48,951 nt of DNA from Gammaproteobacteria bacterium (GCA_018812525.1 JAHJDE010000070.1:1-48951), one strand, 5' to 3'. Shown: positions 30,087-43,513, counted from the stretch's first letter. Numbers and translations are program-made. Notes: generated by a model from the sequence alone, not told the origin.

Positions 30087-31358
30087 ATGAAACGCAGTCT
30101 CTCGATCCTTTTTCTCCTCCTGTTCCAAACGTCCGTATCCGCCGCCGTCTGGGAGACCCGGCACCAATGGGACGATGCCTGGGAGGAGCGTTTCTCCCAG
30201 TGGATCTCCAGTGGCCTGACCCAGGACATCTTCGTCAACGGCAAGTACGGCGGGATCAAGCAGGATTGCGCCGACTCGGCCTACTTCACGCGGTTGGTCT
30301 TCGCCTACGAGAACGGCCTGCCCTTCGTCATCATGGACCCCCGTTTCCGCTCCTATAAGAAGGAGAAGGTCCAGATCATGATGCCCAAGACCGGCGACAT
30401 GAACAGCCCCTACAATGTCGTCACCCGCATGATCAGCAGCGAGATGCGGTTCTACGACGCCCTGGAGCCGGAGCGCCGTTTCCGCCGCTTCATCAACTTC
30501 GTGGGCGACGTGGTCGGCAGCAACTCCCTCTTCAACGACACCTATCCGGTCCAGCTCAACCGCCGCTGGTTCCGCCCCGGCGTGGTGGCCGGTCTGCCGC
30601 GCAAGCCCGTCCATGCGGGCGGCCCCAATCCCTTCTTCCATGAAGACAACGGCGGCACGGAGACCGCCGGCCACAGCCAGATCGTCGTGCGGATGGACCC
30701 GAACGGGGTGATCCACTACCTGAAATCCACGGTGCCGGCCCAGATCCGGCTCTTGCAGCCCACCACCCTCAATATCTTTGTGCCCCACCCCAAGGGCGGC
30801 TCCTTCCGCTACTGGAAGCAGCCCCAGCACTACAGGCTTCCGGACGAGCAGATCCCCGGCTATGGCACGGAGCAGTACAAGATCAAGGGCATCTTCGAGG
30901 ACCAGGTGCAGAAGCGCTTCGCCCTCACCGAGGAGAGCCGCGACGAGAAGCTGGGCCGCCTGGCCGGTGAGGTCTGCGCCCAGGTCGCCCAGCGCGTCCC
31001 CGTGGTCAACGAGGCCTGGCAGTACAAGGGCAGCATCGGCAGCCGCTGCATGGACTTCAAGGAATTCGATGCCTATTCGACCCCCTCTCGGGACGGCAAG
31101 ATCAAGAAAGCCCTGGGCTACCTGGTGACCACCGCGACCCAGCAACGTATCCGCGACCCCAAGGACGTGGATCAGGTTGCCAAATACCTGAACCAGGCCT
31201 GCGGCGAGATCGAATACCTCCCCGGCAAGCGGATCACCGCCGCCCGGTTCGCCGAACGCCTCCTGGCCGGTAAGGTCTCGGCCGATCCCAACCAGAACCC
31301 CGCCGTGCGCTGGGGCGACCAGGATGAAGCGGCGCTGGGGTGCCAGCAGTTCTATTGA
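30087..31358 (+). CDS. Exported protein of unknown family, possible Cys/His enzyme (423 aa), first tandem paralog
   Basis: Signal peptide MKRSLSILFLLLFQTSVSA then AVWETRHQWDDAWEERFSQW. Conserved with the next gene are GGIKQDCADSAYF with C61, TAGHSQIV with H196, and GVIHYLKSTVP with H210. The C-terminus (YLPGKRITAARFAERL, then DPNQNPAVRWGDQDE) is also near-identical. Each paralog has exactly five cysteines: C61, and four in the C-terminal third that could form two disulfides. That leaves C61 free as a nucleophile candidate, as in papain-like or NlpC-like folds. This is inference; I recognise no named domain. Compared with its partner it has about 40 extra residues near 90-130. It follows the L,D-transpeptidase by about 140 bp on the same strand. 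Confidence 0.7.
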   Translation: MKRSLSILFLLLFQTSVSAAVWETRHQWDDAWEERFSQWISSGLTQDIFVNGKYGGIKQDCADSAYFTRLVFAYENGLPFVIMDPRFRSYKKEKVQIMMPKTGDMNSPYNVVTRMISSEMRFYDALEPERRFRRFINFVGDVVGSNSLFNDTYPVQLNRRWFRPGVVAGLPRKPVHAGGPNPFFHEDNGGTETAGHSQIVVRMDPNGVIHYLKSTVPAQIRLLQPTTLNIFVPHPKGGSFRYWKQPQHYRLPDEQIPGYGTEQYKIKGIFEDQVQKRFALTEESRDEKLGRLAGEVCAQVAQRVPVVNEAWQYKGSIGSRCMDFKEFDAYSTPSRDGKIKKALGYLVTTATQQRIRDPKDVDQVAKYLNQACGEIEYLPGKRITAARFAERLLAGKVSADPNQNPAVRWGDQDEAALGCQQFY

Positions 31359-31370
31359 AATGCTAATTAA

Positions 31371-31566
31371 TCGAGGAACTTGCAAAATGGCCATCCTGAC
31401 CATTTTGCAAGGCGAAAACGAGAAGTGGTACAGGGATGTACCGTTTACGGACCAAAGGACGGAAAAATGCGATTTTCCGTTTTCCTCATATTCAATGGCT
31501 TAGGCCATTGAAAATGGCGGTTCATCCCTGAACCGCAAGAGGTTCTTGCAGTTTTGCAAGAACCTC
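31371..31566. repeat. Multi-hairpin intergenic repeat, long copy
   Basis: Hairpin R1 (31380-31410, arms of ttgcaaaatgg) is followed by three more palindromes. These are ccgtttacgg (31441-31450), acggaaaa...ttttccgt (31459-31480) and caatggc-ttag-gccattg (31493-31510). The linker ggcggttcatccctgaacc and R2 (31539-31566) close it. The copy at 9862-9952 has R1, linker and R2 but lacks the middle about 100 bp. The series of hairpins suggests a structured RNA or a small non-autonomous element. Confidence 0.75.
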
Positions 31567-31571
31567 AATCG

Positions 31572-31686
31572 GCCCCCCCCTCCCCCCGGGAGGGGGTTGG
31601 GGGGAGGGAAAGGGTTGTCCGATGTGCCAATGCTCGAATCAACCGCCTTCCCCCCACCCCAACCCTCCCCCGAAGGGGGAGGGGGC
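31572..31686. repeat. Paired C/G-tract hairpins
   Basis: Two units, ggcccccccctccccccggg... (31572-31608) and ccccccaccccaaccctccc... (31649-31686), each fold on themselves and are also inverted relative to each other. They lie between the two tandem paralogs. Confidence 0.6.
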
Positions 31687-31692
31687 CGTTTT

Positions 31693-31805
31693 TGATCGTT
31701 CCCACGCGGAGCGTGGGAATGCATCCGGCGACGCTCCTGCGTCGCGTATCTCGGGACGCAGGAGCGTCCCTCCCTGCATTCCCACGCGGAGCCTGGGAAC
31801 GATAA
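31693..31805 (+). repeat. 113-bp direct repeat, copy upstream of the second paralog
   Basis: tgatcgttcccacgcggagc ... gcatccggcgacgctcctgc ... to gcctgggaacgataa. Inner parts fold: gttcccacgc with gcgtgggaa, and gacgctcctgcg with cgcaggagcgtc. A second copy follows the gene at 32978-33096 in the same orientation, so the paralog is bracketed by direct repeats. Confidence 0.82.
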
Positions 31806-31818
31806 AAGAGGTCTTGGG

Positions 31819-32967
31819 ATGAAACGCGGACTAATCCTTCTGCTGCTAGTGATCTCATTTTCCCCCGCCCAGGCGGCTGTCTGGGAGAACCGGAACCAGT
31901 GGAGCGATAAATGGGAGGATCGCTTCGGCCAGTGGCTGGGGAAGCATTTCACCCCCGATATCTTCGTGAAGGGGAAATACGGCGGCATCGCCCAGGATTG
32001 CGCCGATGCAGTCTATTTCGCCCGGTTGATTTTCGCCTACGAGAACCGCCTCCCCTTCGTCATCCAGGGCGCCAACGGGCTCATTGACAACGAGATGGGT
32101 GATTTTGACGATCAGCCCGCCCAGCGGCGATTTCGCCGCTTCGTCGCCTACGTCGGCCAACGGGTCAGCACCAACACCCTGATGCGCGACACCTATCCGG
32201 TGCAACTCAACCGGAAGTGGTTCCGTCCCGGCGTGGTGGCGGCCCTGCCGCACAAATACGGCGCCAACGAGACCGCCGGTCACGGCCAGATCGTCACCCG
32301 AGTGGAGCGCAACGGCGTGGTCCATTACCTGAAATCCACCGTGCCCGCCAAGGTCCAGCCCCTGTTGCACACCACCCTCAACAGCTTCGTCCCCGCACCC
32401 AAGGCCGGCTCCTTCCGCTACTGGAAGCAGCCCAGGCACTACGGCCGGCAGGAGAACAGCCTGCCGGGCTACGGCACGGAGCAGTATCACCTGAAGGGGA
32501 TCTACGAGGACGAGATGCAGCGGCGCATCGCCCTGGTCGAGGAGGGCCGCGACGAGAAACTGGCCCGGCTGGCCGGGGAGGTCTGCCATCAAGTGGCGGA
32601 GCGCGTCCCCATGGTGGAGGAGGCCTGGCGCTATAAACGGAAGATCGGCAGCCGCTGCATGACCTACAAGGAGTTCGACGACTACTCCACACCATCCCGC
32701 GACGGCAAGATCCGCAAGGCCCTCGCCTACATGGTCATCACCGCCACCGGCGATCCCAATGCCGACACCAAGGATGTGAGCAAGGTGGCGAAATACATGA
32801 ATCAGGCCTGCGGCGACATCGAATACCTCCCCGGCAAGCGCATCACCGCCGCCAAGTTCGCCGAACGGCTCATGGACGGCAAGGTCTCCTCCGATCCCAA
32901 CCAGAACCCCGCCGTGCGCTGGGGCGATCAGGATGAAGTGGCGTTGGGGTGCAAGCAGTTCTATTAG
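31819..32967 (+). CDS. Exported protein of unknown family, possible Cys/His enzyme (382 aa), second tandem paralog
   Basis: Signal peptide MKRGLILLLLVISFSPAQA then AVWENRNQWSDKWEDRFGQW. It retains the positions shared with the 30087 gene: GGIAQDCADAVYF with C61, TAGHGQIV with H155 and GVVHYLKSTVP with H169. The four C-terminal cysteines (EVCHQV, SRCMTY, QACGDI, GCKQFY) are also kept. The region between C61 and H155 is shorter than in the first paralog. The gene is bracketed by direct repeats of about 115 bp, which could have promoted its duplication. Function is unknown; a peptidoglycan-directed peptidase or amidase next to the L,D-transpeptidase is my hypothesis. Confidence 0.7.
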   Translation: MKRGLILLLLVISFSPAQAAVWENRNQWSDKWEDRFGQWLGKHFTPDIFVKGKYGGIAQDCADAVYFARLIFAYENRLPFVIQGANGLIDNEMGDFDDQPAQRRFRRFVAYVGQRVSTNTLMRDTYPVQLNRKWFRPGVVAALPHKYGANETAGHGQIVTRVERNGVVHYLKSTVPAKVQPLLHTTLNSFVPAPKAGSFRYWKQPRHYGRQENSLPGYGTEQYHLKGIYEDEMQRRIALVEEGRDEKLARLAGEVCHQVAERVPMVEEAWRYKRKIGSRCMTYKEFDDYSTPSRDGKIRKALAYMVITATGDPNADTKDVSKVAKYMNQACGDIEYLPGKRITAAKFAERLMDGKVSSDPNQNPAVRWGDQDEVALGCKQFY

Positions 32968-32977
32968 CCTGAAATAT

Positions 32978-33096
32978 TGATCGTTCCCACGCTCTGGCGT
33001 GGGAACGCATCCGGCGACGCTCCTGCGTCGCGTTGTGTATCTCGGGACGCAGGAGCGTCCCTCCCTGCATTCCCACGCGGAGCGTGGGAACGATAA
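32978..33096 (+). repeat. 119-bp direct repeat, copy downstream of the second paralog
   Basis: Same order of segments as 31693-31805 with a short insert (gttgtgtatctc for gtatctc) and small changes (acgctctggcgt for acgcggagcgt). Both copies begin tgatcgttcccacgc and end gggaacgataa. Confidence 0.82.
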
Positions 33097-33205
33097 TAAA
33101 TTCATCCAACCGCCTGATTCGCCGGTTCGCGCTGGGGGCCAGAACGCCCCTGCATCCCTTTTTGGTTCCTTTGCGTCTTGGCGACTTTGCGCGAGATTTC
33201 CGAAA

Positions 33206-34174
33206 TTACCCCACCAGACTAAGCCCTAGCAGGCCGTTGTAGCCGATATAGGCGGCCAATAGGATCGCCCCGTCCAGGCGGTTGATCCGCCCCTCGCCCC
33301 GGAAGCCGTAGCTGAGCAGGAAGAGGGCGAGGGTCAGACCCCCCATTGCCACCATGTCGCGGCTCAGTACCTCCGGCGCCACCGCCATGGGGCTGATCAT
33401 CCCCGCGATGCCGACCACTGCCAGGGTGTTGAAGAGATTGGAGCCGACGATGTTGCCCAGGGCGATGTCGTGTTCCCCCTTGCGGCAGGCGGCGATGGAC
33501 GAGGCCAGCTCGGGCAGGGAGGTGCCCACTGCCACGATGGTCAGGCCGATGATCAGGTCGCTGACCCCGAAACCCTGGGCCACCGCCACCGCGCCCCAGA
33601 CCAGGATGCGGGAGGCAGTAACCAGAAGCAGCAGCCCTGCCACCAGCCAGAACAGCGCTCGGCCGATGGGCGTGGCCTCCTCGGACAGTTCCTGTTCCAC
33701 CTCGCTGGCCAAGGCATCGGCCCGATGCTGGAGCCCCTCACGGATCGACCAGCCCATGAGCCCGGCGAAGACCCCCAGCAGGACCCAGGCATCGGCACGG
33801 CTCAATTGGCCGTCCCAGAGCTGATAGACCGCGAGGGCGGTGACCAGGATCAGGATCGGCAGTTCCTTGCGCAGCACCTGCGAATGAACGCCGATGGGAT
33901 TGATCAGGGCGGTCAGGCCCAGGATCAGGGCGATGTTGGTGATGTTGGAGCCGTAGGCATTGCCCAGGGCGATGCCCGGATTGCCCTGCCAGGCCGAGAG
34001 GCCAGACACCAGCATCTCCGGCGCCGAGGTGCCGAAGCCGACGATCACCATGCCGATCAGGAGCGGCGGCATGCCCAGATAGCGCGCCGTGGCGGCGGCC
34101 CCATCGACGAAGCGATCGGCGCTCCACACCAGCAGGGCCAGGCCGAAGGCGATGGCGAGAAAGGCTAGGGTCAT
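33206..34174 (-). CDS. Calcium/sodium exchanger of the CaCA family, YrbG-like (322 aa)
   Basis: Two alpha repeats define the CaCA family: [17 protein letters not shown] and [16 protein letters not shown] in the first half, then [20 protein letters not shown] and [14 protein letters not shown] in the second. About ten hydrophobic segments place it in the inner membrane. It exchanges Ca2+ for Na+ or H+ across the membrane. GAGGAG stands seven bases before ATG 34174. The gene is divergent from the kinase cluster, with 124 bp between starts. The central loop ([19 protein letters not shown]) is acidic and cytoplasmic by inference. The exact ion specificity cannot be told. Confidence 0.88.
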   Translation of the reverse strand: MTLAFLAIAFGLALLVWSADRFVDGAAATARYLGMPPLLIGMVIVGFGTSAPEMLVSGLSAWQGNPGIALGNAYGSNITNIALILGLTALINPIGVHSQVLRKELPILILVTALAVYQLWDGQLSRADAWVLLGVFAGLMGWSIREGLQHRADALASEVEQELSEEATPIGRALFWLVAGLLLLVTASRILVWGAVAVAQGFGVSDLIIGLTIVAVGTSLPELASSIAACRKGEHDIALGNIVGSNLFNTLAVVGIAGMISPMAVAPEVLSRDMVAMGGLTLALFLLSYGFRGEGRINRLDGAILLAAYIGYNGLLGLSLVG

Positions 34175-34298
34175 GAATCTGCTCCTCAGTGGTTGCGGGC
34201 GCCAATTCTTTCACAACCCTGGATGCCAGGCGACTGGATGCAGGTTCCCATCTGTTTCATCGACTATCATTGAACCAGTCTCCACAAAAGAAAACCCC

Positions 34299-37200
34299 AT
34301 GGGCAAGGCAGCTACGACCCTCCGCGATCCCCTGTTCTGGGCGGTCATCCTGACCGGCCTGCTGGCGGTTGGCCAATTCCTGCCCCGGTTTCGTTTCTTC
34401 GCGGACCCTGCCGGTTACCTTCCCCTCCACACCGGCCTGGAGTTCATCGCTATGGCGGTCTCCGCCATGGTCTTCTCTCTGAGCTGGACCCTGCGCGGCC
34501 GGGAGCGTCAATTGCCCGCCCTCCTCGGCGCGGGTTTCCTGGGAGTGATGCTGATCGACTTCGTCCATGTCCTTTCCTACGATGGCATGCCCCCCTTCCT
34601 GACGCCCAGCGGCCCCGAGAAGGCCATCAATTTCTGGTTGGCCGGTCGGCTCCTGGCTGCCCTGATCCTGCTGCTGGTCTCCTTCGCCCCCGAGCGGCGT
34701 TCGAGCCTGACGGGTTACGCCCTGGCCCTGGCGGGGAGCCTGGCGGTCACATCCCTGACCTGGTGGCTCGGCCTCCTCCATCCCGATTGGCTGCCGCATA
34801 CCTTTATCCCCGGCGAGGGGCTGACGTCCTTCAAGATCCACGTGGAATACCTGCTGGCGGGCCTCTATGCCCTGGCCGCCGTCCGACTGGCGCAGGTGGG
34901 GTACAGGGGCGGGCGGCGGGAGCTCCTCTGGCTCGCCGCCGGGGCCTGGATCCTGGGTCTGTCCGAGATGTTCTTCACCCTCTACGGCAACCTCACGGAC
35001 CTCATGAATCTCCTGGGGCATGTCTACAAGGTCCTGGGGTATTTGATGATCTATCAGGCGGCCTATGCCAGTGCCCTGCTGGCCCCCTATCGGGAGCTGG
35101 CGGATAGGAAGGCCTTCTTCCGCACCCTGATCGATACCCTGCCGGACCTGGTCTGGCTCAAGGACCCCCAGGGGGTCTTCCTGGCCTGTAACCGGCGGAT
35201 GGAGCGTTTATACGGGGCCAGGGAGGCGGAGATCCTCGGCAAGACGGACCACGACTTCGTGGACAAGGCGCTGGCCGATTTCTTCCGCGCCAAGGACCTC
35301 GCCGCCATCGCCGCCGGGGGGCCATCGATCAACGAGGAAGAGGTCAGCTACGCCGACGATGGACACAAGGAGCTGCTGGAGACCATCAAGACCCCCATGT
35401 TCGATACCGCCGGCCGGCTCGTGGGCGTACTCGGCATCGCCCGCGACATCACCGAGCGGCGGCGCACCGAGGAGCAGCTCCGCAAGCTCTCCCTGGCGGT
35501 GGAGCAGAGCCCCGAGAGCATCGCCATCACCGATCTGGAGGGCCGCATCGAGTACGTCAACGCGGCCTTCGTGCGCAATACCGGTTACAGCCGGGAGGAG
35601 GCACTGGGCCAGAACCCGCGCATCCTCCAGACGGGCAAGACGCCCCGCGCCACCTACGACTGTCTCTGGAACAACCTGACCCAGGGCCGCGTCTGGAAGG
35701 GGGAGTTCATCAACCGCCGCAAGGACGGCAGCGAGTACGTGGAGTTCGCCATCATCACCCCCATCCACCAGGCGGACGGGCGCATCACCCACTATGTGGC
35801 GGTGAAGGAGGACATCTCCGAACGCAAGCGCATGGGCGCGGAACTGGACCGCCACCGCCACCACCTGGAGGAACTGGTGGAGGAGCGCACCACCCAGTTG
35901 GAGGATGCAATGGAACAGGCCCTGGCCGCCAGCCGCGCCAAGAGCGCCTTCCTGGCCAACATGAGTCACGAGATCCGCACCCCCCTCAATGCCATCGTCG
36001 GCCTCAGCCACCTGCTGAAGCGGGACCAGCCGACGCCCAAGCAGGCGGATCATCTGGAGAAGATCGCTACCTCGGCCCAACACCTGCTTTCGATCATCAG
36101 CGATATCCTGGACATCTCCAAGATCGAGAGCGGGCGCCTGGAGTTTGAGCGTACCGATTTCCACCTGGGTGCCCTGCTGGATCAGGTCCGCGCCCTGATC
36201 GCCGAGCAAGCCAGGGCCAAGGGGCTCGACATCCAGGTGGAGTGCGACGCCTGTCCCTGGCTGCGCGGCGACCCCACCCGCCTGCGTCAGGCCCTGCTCA
36301 ACTATGCCGTTAATGCCGTCAAGTTCACCGAGCGGGGCGGCATTACCCTGCGCGCCCAGGTGGAGGAGGAGACCCCGAGCGCCCTCCGGCTGCGCTTCGA
36401 GGTGAGCGACACCGGCATCGGCATCTCGCCGGTTCAGCAAGCCCGCCTCTTCGCATCCTTCCAGCAGGCCGACAGCTCCACCACTCGCAAATATGGCGGC
36501 ACCGGCCTGGGGCTGGCCATCACCCGGAGCCTGGCCGAACTCATGGGCGGCGAGGCGGGGGTGGAGAGCGAGCCGGGCCGGGGCAGCACCTTCTGGTTCA
36601 CCGCCTGCCTGGCACGGGGGCGCGAGGTGGCACAGCAGCCGGTGTTCGCCACCCCCGGCGGCGGCGAGGCGGAACTGCGCCGCCGCAAGGCTGGCGCCCG
36701 CCTCCTGCTGGCGGAGGACAATCCCATCAACCGCGAGGTGGCGGTGGAGCTGCTGCAAGGGGCTGGGTTGGCGGTGGAGACGGCCCAGGACGGACTTGAA
36801 GCCCTGGCCAAGGCGAAAGACCTTCCCTACGACCTGATCCTGATGGACGTGCAGATGCCCGGCATGGACGGGCTGGAGGCCACCCGCGCCATTCGCGCCC
36901 TGCCGGGCCGGGCGGGGCTGCCGATCCTGGCCATGACCGCCAACGCCTTCGAGGAGGACCACCGCGCCTGCCTGGGGGCGGGGATGAACGGCTTCGTCAC
37001 CAAGCCGGTGGAACCCGATGCCCTCTATGCCGCCCTGCTCCAGTGGCTGCCGGAGCAGACCGCTTCGGCATCGGTCCCGCCAGCACCGGCCAGCGGGACA
37101 GGGGATGCCGATGCTGAGCGCCTGGCCGCCCTCTCGGTCATCCCCGGCCTGGATACCGCCGCCGGGCTCAATACCCTGAACGGCAAGGTCGGCCCCTATC

Positions 37201-37724
37201 TGCGCATCCTCTCCCATTTCGCCGCCGCCCACGGCCAGGATATGGTCAGCTTGCGCGAACGCCTGGCGGCCGGTGATCGGGAAGCGGCACGGCTCATCGC
37301 CCACTCCCTCAAGGGGGCCTCGGCCAACCTGGGCGCCAGCCAGCTCCGGATGCAATCGGCCGAACTGGAACAGATGATCCGGGAGGACGGCGATCCGGCC
37401 GGGATCGAGGGGCGGGTAACCGGGATCGAGTCCGGCTATCGGACCCTGGCGGCGGCGATTCTCGCTATCCTGGCGCAGACGCGGGCCCGGCCGGTGCTAG
37501 CCGAGGGTCAAACCCTCCGCCTCCGCGCCTTGCTGTCCGAGCTGGAACCCCTCCTGGCCCAGGATGACATGCGGGCCAACCGTCTGGCTGGCGACAACGA
37601 GGACCTGCTTCGATCCGCGCTCGGCAACCTCGGTGAGGAACTGGTCCAGCGCATCGAACAATGTCTCTACCCCCAGGCAGTGGATACCCTGCGCCGGGCA
37701 CGGGATGGATTGCGGGGTGGATAA
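34299..37724 (+). CDS. Hybrid sensor kinase: MASE3-PAS-PAS-HisKA-HATPase-REC-HPt (1141 aa)
   Basis: From ATG 34299 the protein has a MASE3-type membrane domain (residues about 8-265, with [19 protein letters not shown] and [17 protein letters not shown]). Two PAS domains (about 275-390 and 400-515) and a short coiled coil follow. The kinase core has phospho-acceptor H557 ([11 protein letters not shown]) and ATP-lid motifs ([14 protein letters not shown]). A receiver has D850 ([12 protein letters not shown]) and an HPt domain has H1002 ([13 protein letters not shown]). The C-terminus ends in the helical module shared with the next two kinases. The longer frame from 34089 overlaps the exchanger's start region and is unlikely. 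The ribosome site is weak. The ligand of MASE3 is unknown. Confidence 0.87.
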   Translation: MGKAATTLRDPLFWAVILTGLLAVGQFLPRFRFFADPAGYLPLHTGLEFIAMAVSAMVFSLSWTLRGRERQLPALLGAGFLGVMLIDFVHVLSYDGMPPFLTPSGPEKAINFWLAGRLLAALILLLVSFAPERRSSLTGYALALAGSLAVTSLTWWLGLLHPDWLPHTFIPGEGLTSFKIHVEYLLAGLYALAAVRLAQVGYRGGRRELLWLAAGAWILGLSEMFFTLYGNLTDLMNLLGHVYKVLGYLMIYQAAYASALLAPYRELADRKAFFRTLIDTLPDLVWLKDPQGVFLACNRRMERLYGAREAEILGKTDHDFVDKALADFFRAKDLAAIAAGGPSINEEEVSYADDGHKELLETIKTPMFDTAGRLVGVLGIARDITERRRTEEQLRKLSLAVEQSPESIAITDLEGRIEYVNAAFVRNTGYSREEALGQNPRILQTGKTPRATYDCLWNNLTQGRVWKGEFINRRKDGSEYVEFAIITPIHQADGRITHYVAVKEDISERKRMGAELDRHRHHLEELVEERTTQLEDAMEQALAASRAKSAFLANMSHEIRTPLNAIVGLSHLLKRDQPTPKQADHLEKIATSAQHLLSIISDILDISKIESGRLEFERTDFHLGALLDQVRALIAEQARAKGLDIQVECDACPWLRGDPTRLRQALLNYAVNAVKFTERGGITLRAQVEEETPSALRLRFEVSDTGIGISPVQQARLFASFQQADSSTTRKYGGTGLGLAITRSLAELMGGEAGVESEPGRGSTFWFTACLARGREVAQQPVFATPGGGEAELRRRKAGARLLLAEDNPINREVAVELLQGAGLAVETAQDGLEALAKAKDLPYDLILMDVQMPGMDGLEATRAIRALPGRAGLPILAMTANAFEEDHRACLGAGMNGFVTKPVEPDALYAALLQWLPEQTASASVPPAPASGTGDADAERLAALSVIPGLDTAAGLNTLNGKVGPYLRILSHFAAAHGQDMVSLRERLAAGDREAARLIAHSLKGASANLGASQLRMQSAELEQMIREDGDPAGIEGRVTGIESGYRTLAAAILAILAQTRARPVLAEGQTLRLRALLSELEPLLAQDDMRANRLAGDNEDLLRSALGNLGEELVQRIEQCLYPQAVDTLRRARDGLRGG

Positions 37725-37781
37725 GCGGAGCGCATCCACCGGACAAGAGGATTCGTTGATGATTATTGGGAACGAAAAGAG

Positions 37782-40031
37782 ATGAAGCCACTCGCCGAAC
37801 TTCGCCTTGCCGACATCATGAGCCCCCAGGTCGAGGCCATTCTCCCCACGCACACGCTGGGGGAGGCGGTACGGATCATGGCGAATCACCGGATCTCTTG
37901 CCTGGTGGTGGTGGCGGGGGCCAGGCCCATCGGCATCCTCACCGAGCGGGACGTGGTGCGTCTCCTGCACCGGGGCATGGCCGCCTCTACCCCCCTGGGC
38001 GGCCTGATGAGCCGGCCCCTCTGCACCGCCCCGGAGAATCTCGATTTCCGCACCGCTTTCAGCCTGTTGCGCCAGCATGACATCCGTCACCTGGTGGTGG
38101 TGGATGAATACGGCGAGCTGCGCGGCCTGATCACTGAAACCGACCTGCGCGGGCGCTTGGGATTGGATGTGCTGAGCCGTCTGGGTGATCTGGATCAGCT
38201 CGTGGAACGGGAGATCCCCTTGCTGGCACCCGGCGATACCGTTACTGGGGCACTGGAACTGATGATCGAGGAGGGCAGGGAGTTCGTGCTGGTGATGGCG
38301 GATGGCCAGCCCCAAGGCATCCTCACCGAGCGTGACCTGCCGCTCCTCATGGCGGAGAGGCCCGATTTGGCCGGCTTGATCCTGGCCGACGTCATGCACG
38401 GCCCCCTGGTCAGCCTTCCCAGGGGCAGTACCTTCGACGAAGCCGTGCGGCTCATGGCCCGGCACAATATTCGCCACCTGCCGGTGATGGATGAGAGCGG
38501 CCGTCTGCACGGCGTCCTCAGCCAGCACCGCCTGTTGGAACTGCTGCGGGTCGAGTGGCTGGACGAGACCCTGCGAGAGAGCGAGACCCTGCATCGCGAG
38601 GTCCTTTCCGCCTTGGGTGAGGGGGTCTATGGCATCGATGACAAGGGGCTCTGCACCTTCATCAATTCCGCAGCCCTGGCCATGCTCGGTTTCACCGAGG
38701 GAGAGGTACTGGGCCAGCCTCAGCACAGGCTCTTCCATGGCTTTCGGTCCGACGGCGAACCCTATCCCGTGGACCAGTGCCCCATCTTTCGCACCATCGA
38801 GGATGGCCAGCTCCGCCGCTGCGAGGAGTGGTTCCTCCGTAAGGACGGCACGGGCTTTCCCGTGGAGCTGACCGTGGCCCCCCTGGATCGCTGGGGCGCC
38901 GGCCGGGGGGCCGTGACGGTCTTTCAGGACATCACCGAGAAGAAACATGTCGCCGAGGAGCTGGATCGCCACCGCCACCACCTGGAGGAGCTGGTGAACG
39001 AGCGCTCCGTCGAACTCATCCGCGCCAAACAGATAGCAGAGTCGGCCAATCTGGCCAAGAGCGCCTTCCTGGCCAACATGAACCACGAGATCCGCACCCC
39101 CATGAACGCCATCGTCGGCAATGTCCACGCCCTTGGCCGTGAGCTGACGAACCCCGGCCAGCAGGTCCGGTTGGAAAAGATCCGGCTTGCCTCGGATCGT
39201 CTTATGACGATGATCAACGATCTGCTGGATCTCTCCAGCATCGAGACGGGGCGGTTCGTGCTGGAGAGGGGTGAATTCTCGCCCCGCGCCCTGCTGGATC
39301 AGTTGAATTCCCTGGCTCGCCGCAAACTGGACGGCAAGCCACTGGAATTCAGCATCGAGGCCGTCCCCCTGCCGGAACGCCTGACTGGCGACCCGGCCCA
39401 TCTGAAACAGGCCCTGCTCAACTACCTGGACAATGCGGTCAAGTTTACCGAACGGGGCTACATCATCTTGCGGGTACGGGTGGAGGACGAGACGGAACGG
39501 GACCTCCTGCTGCGCTTCGAGGTGGAGGATACGGGCATAGGTGTGCCGGTCAACGACCAGCCCCGTTTGTTTGAACCCTTCGAACAGGTCGATGCCACCT
39601 TTACCCGCCGGCAGGGCGGGACGGGCCTGGGACTGGCCATCACCCGCCACCTGGCGCGGCTCATGGGGGGGGACGCCGGGATCGGGACCAAGCTGGGCAG
39701 GGGGAGCCTCTTCTGGTTTACCGCCCGTCTTGGCAAGGGTTCGTTCACCGGTGAATTGCCGGAAGCCGTCCTGCCCCTGCCCCTGGCGGGAACAGAGCCG
39801 TTGGCTGCCCCCGCCACGCCGGACTGGGCACGGATTCGCCAGCTATTGGATGAGTTGGAACCTTTGCTGGCCATGGATGACATGATGGCCAATAGCCTTC
39901 TGGCGCGACAGGCGGACCTGATCCGCGCCGCCTTTGGCTCCGAGGCCGAGGAGCTGATCCAGCGGGTCGAGCAATTCCTTTATCCCGAGGCGCTGGAGCT
40001 ATTGCGGCAACTCCGGGATGCGAATTTCTAG
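37782..40031 (+). CDS. Sensor kinase with four CBS motifs and one PAS, no receiver (749 aa)
   Basis: Four CBS motifs fill residues about 1-265 (ADIMSPQVEAILPTHTLGEA, PIGILTERDVVRLLHRG, LRGLITETDLRG, LHGVLSQHRLLELL). Such pairs usually bind adenosyl ligands, so energy or nucleotide sensing is likely. A PAS domain (about 285-395) and a coiled coil lead to the kinase core, with H435 in [12 protein letters not shown] and ATP-binding motifs DTGIGV and GTGLGLAI. It lacks receiver and HPt domains, unlike both neighbours, yet keeps the same C-terminal module (DDMMANSL...YPEALELL). It may therefore pass phosphate to a neighbour's receiver. It follows the first kinase by 57 bp. Its stop codon lies in the first bases of a dispersed repeat (copy C). 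Confidence 0.87.
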   Translation: MKPLAELRLADIMSPQVEAILPTHTLGEAVRIMANHRISCLVVVAGARPIGILTERDVVRLLHRGMAASTPLGGLMSRPLCTAPENLDFRTAFSLLRQHDIRHLVVVDEYGELRGLITETDLRGRLGLDVLSRLGDLDQLVEREIPLLAPGDTVTGALELMIEEGREFVLVMADGQPQGILTERDLPLLMAERPDLAGLILADVMHGPLVSLPRGSTFDEAVRLMARHNIRHLPVMDESGRLHGVLSQHRLLELLRVEWLDETLRESETLHREVLSALGEGVYGIDDKGLCTFINSAALAMLGFTEGEVLGQPQHRLFHGFRSDGEPYPVDQCPIFRTIEDGQLRRCEEWFLRKDGTGFPVELTVAPLDRWGAGRGAVTVFQDITEKKHVAEELDRHRHHLEELVNERSVELIRAKQIAESANLAKSAFLANMNHEIRTPMNAIVGNVHALGRELTNPGQQVRLEKIRLASDRLMTMINDLLDLSSIETGRFVLERGEFSPRALLDQLNSLARRKLDGKPLEFSIEAVPLPERLTGDPAHLKQALLNYLDNAVKFTERGYIILRVRVEDETERDLLLRFEVEDTGIGVPVNDQPRLFEPFEQVDATFTRRQGGTGLGLAITRHLARLMGGDAGIGTKLGRGSLFWFTARLGKGSFTGELPEAVLPLPLAGTEPLAAPATPDWARIRQLLDELEPLLAMDDMMANSLLARQADLIRAAFGSEAEELIQRVEQFLYPEALELLRQLRDANF

Positions 40032-40118
40032 GGTTCCTTGAGTGCCGGAGTGCTTTGGAGCCAAATTCTGCTGCAAGGCGCTCCTACGGTATGGCGGCGT
40101 AATTCACGTCTCTCGGTC
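40029..40118 (+). repeat. 150-bp dispersed repeat, copy C with internal deletion
   Basis: tagggttccttgagtgccgg ... ttctgctgcaaggcgctcct ... gtaattcacgtctc. Compared with copy B, about 55-60 bp of the hairpin core is missing between two ctgcaa words, as expected from deletion between short direct repeats. The TAG that ends the CBS-kinase gene is the first codon of the repeat. Confidence 0.8.
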
Positions 40119-40128
40119 GGCGCTTCAT

Positions 40129-40191
40129 GTAGGGGCGAATTTATTCGCCCATGGCAAAAACCGGGTTCAGGGCGAATGAATTCGCCCCTAC
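40129..40191. repeat. REP-like hairpin upstream of the third kinase
   Basis: gtaggggcgaatttattcgc ... ggcgaatgaattcgcccctac: a near-perfect stem with internal repeated gggcgaat words. It lies in the gap before the heme-type kinase and may isolate its transcription from the CBS kinase. Confidence 0.75.
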
Positions 40192-40294
40192 AGGTTTCCC
40201 GCACAGGACATGGGAACGATCAGTCAAGCCCGGGACGAAGGGCTACAATTGAGTCCATGGAGACCCCGGTCGGGCCGCCAATGAGAACCGCACC

Positions 40295-43375
<3,081 letters not shown>

Positions 43376-43390
<15 letters not shown>

Positions 43391-43450
43391 GCGCGCATGC
43401 CATTTTGAGGTTCCGATCCGCCGGGGATGAAGCGCGCCGTAACCCGGCGA
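43376..43450. repeat. REP-like inverted repeat overlapping the 3' end of the third kinase gene
   Basis: tgtaggtcgggttaggcgcg pairs with gcgcgccgtaacccggcga. The kinase stop TAG (43388-43390) lies in the left arm, so the repeat supplies the last codons. Related to 29961-30040. Confidence 0.75.
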
Positions 43451-43513
43451 TCGGCGCCGGATGTCGAGTTTGTTCGGTGCTTCCTGCACCTCACCCCTCC
43501 GGGGGCTTGCGCG

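Noticed and set aside
35208-37355. Long minus-strand frame opposite the first sensor kinase
   Set aside because: Repetitive Gly/Gln/His/Leu translation typical of an antisense shadow in GC-rich DNA.
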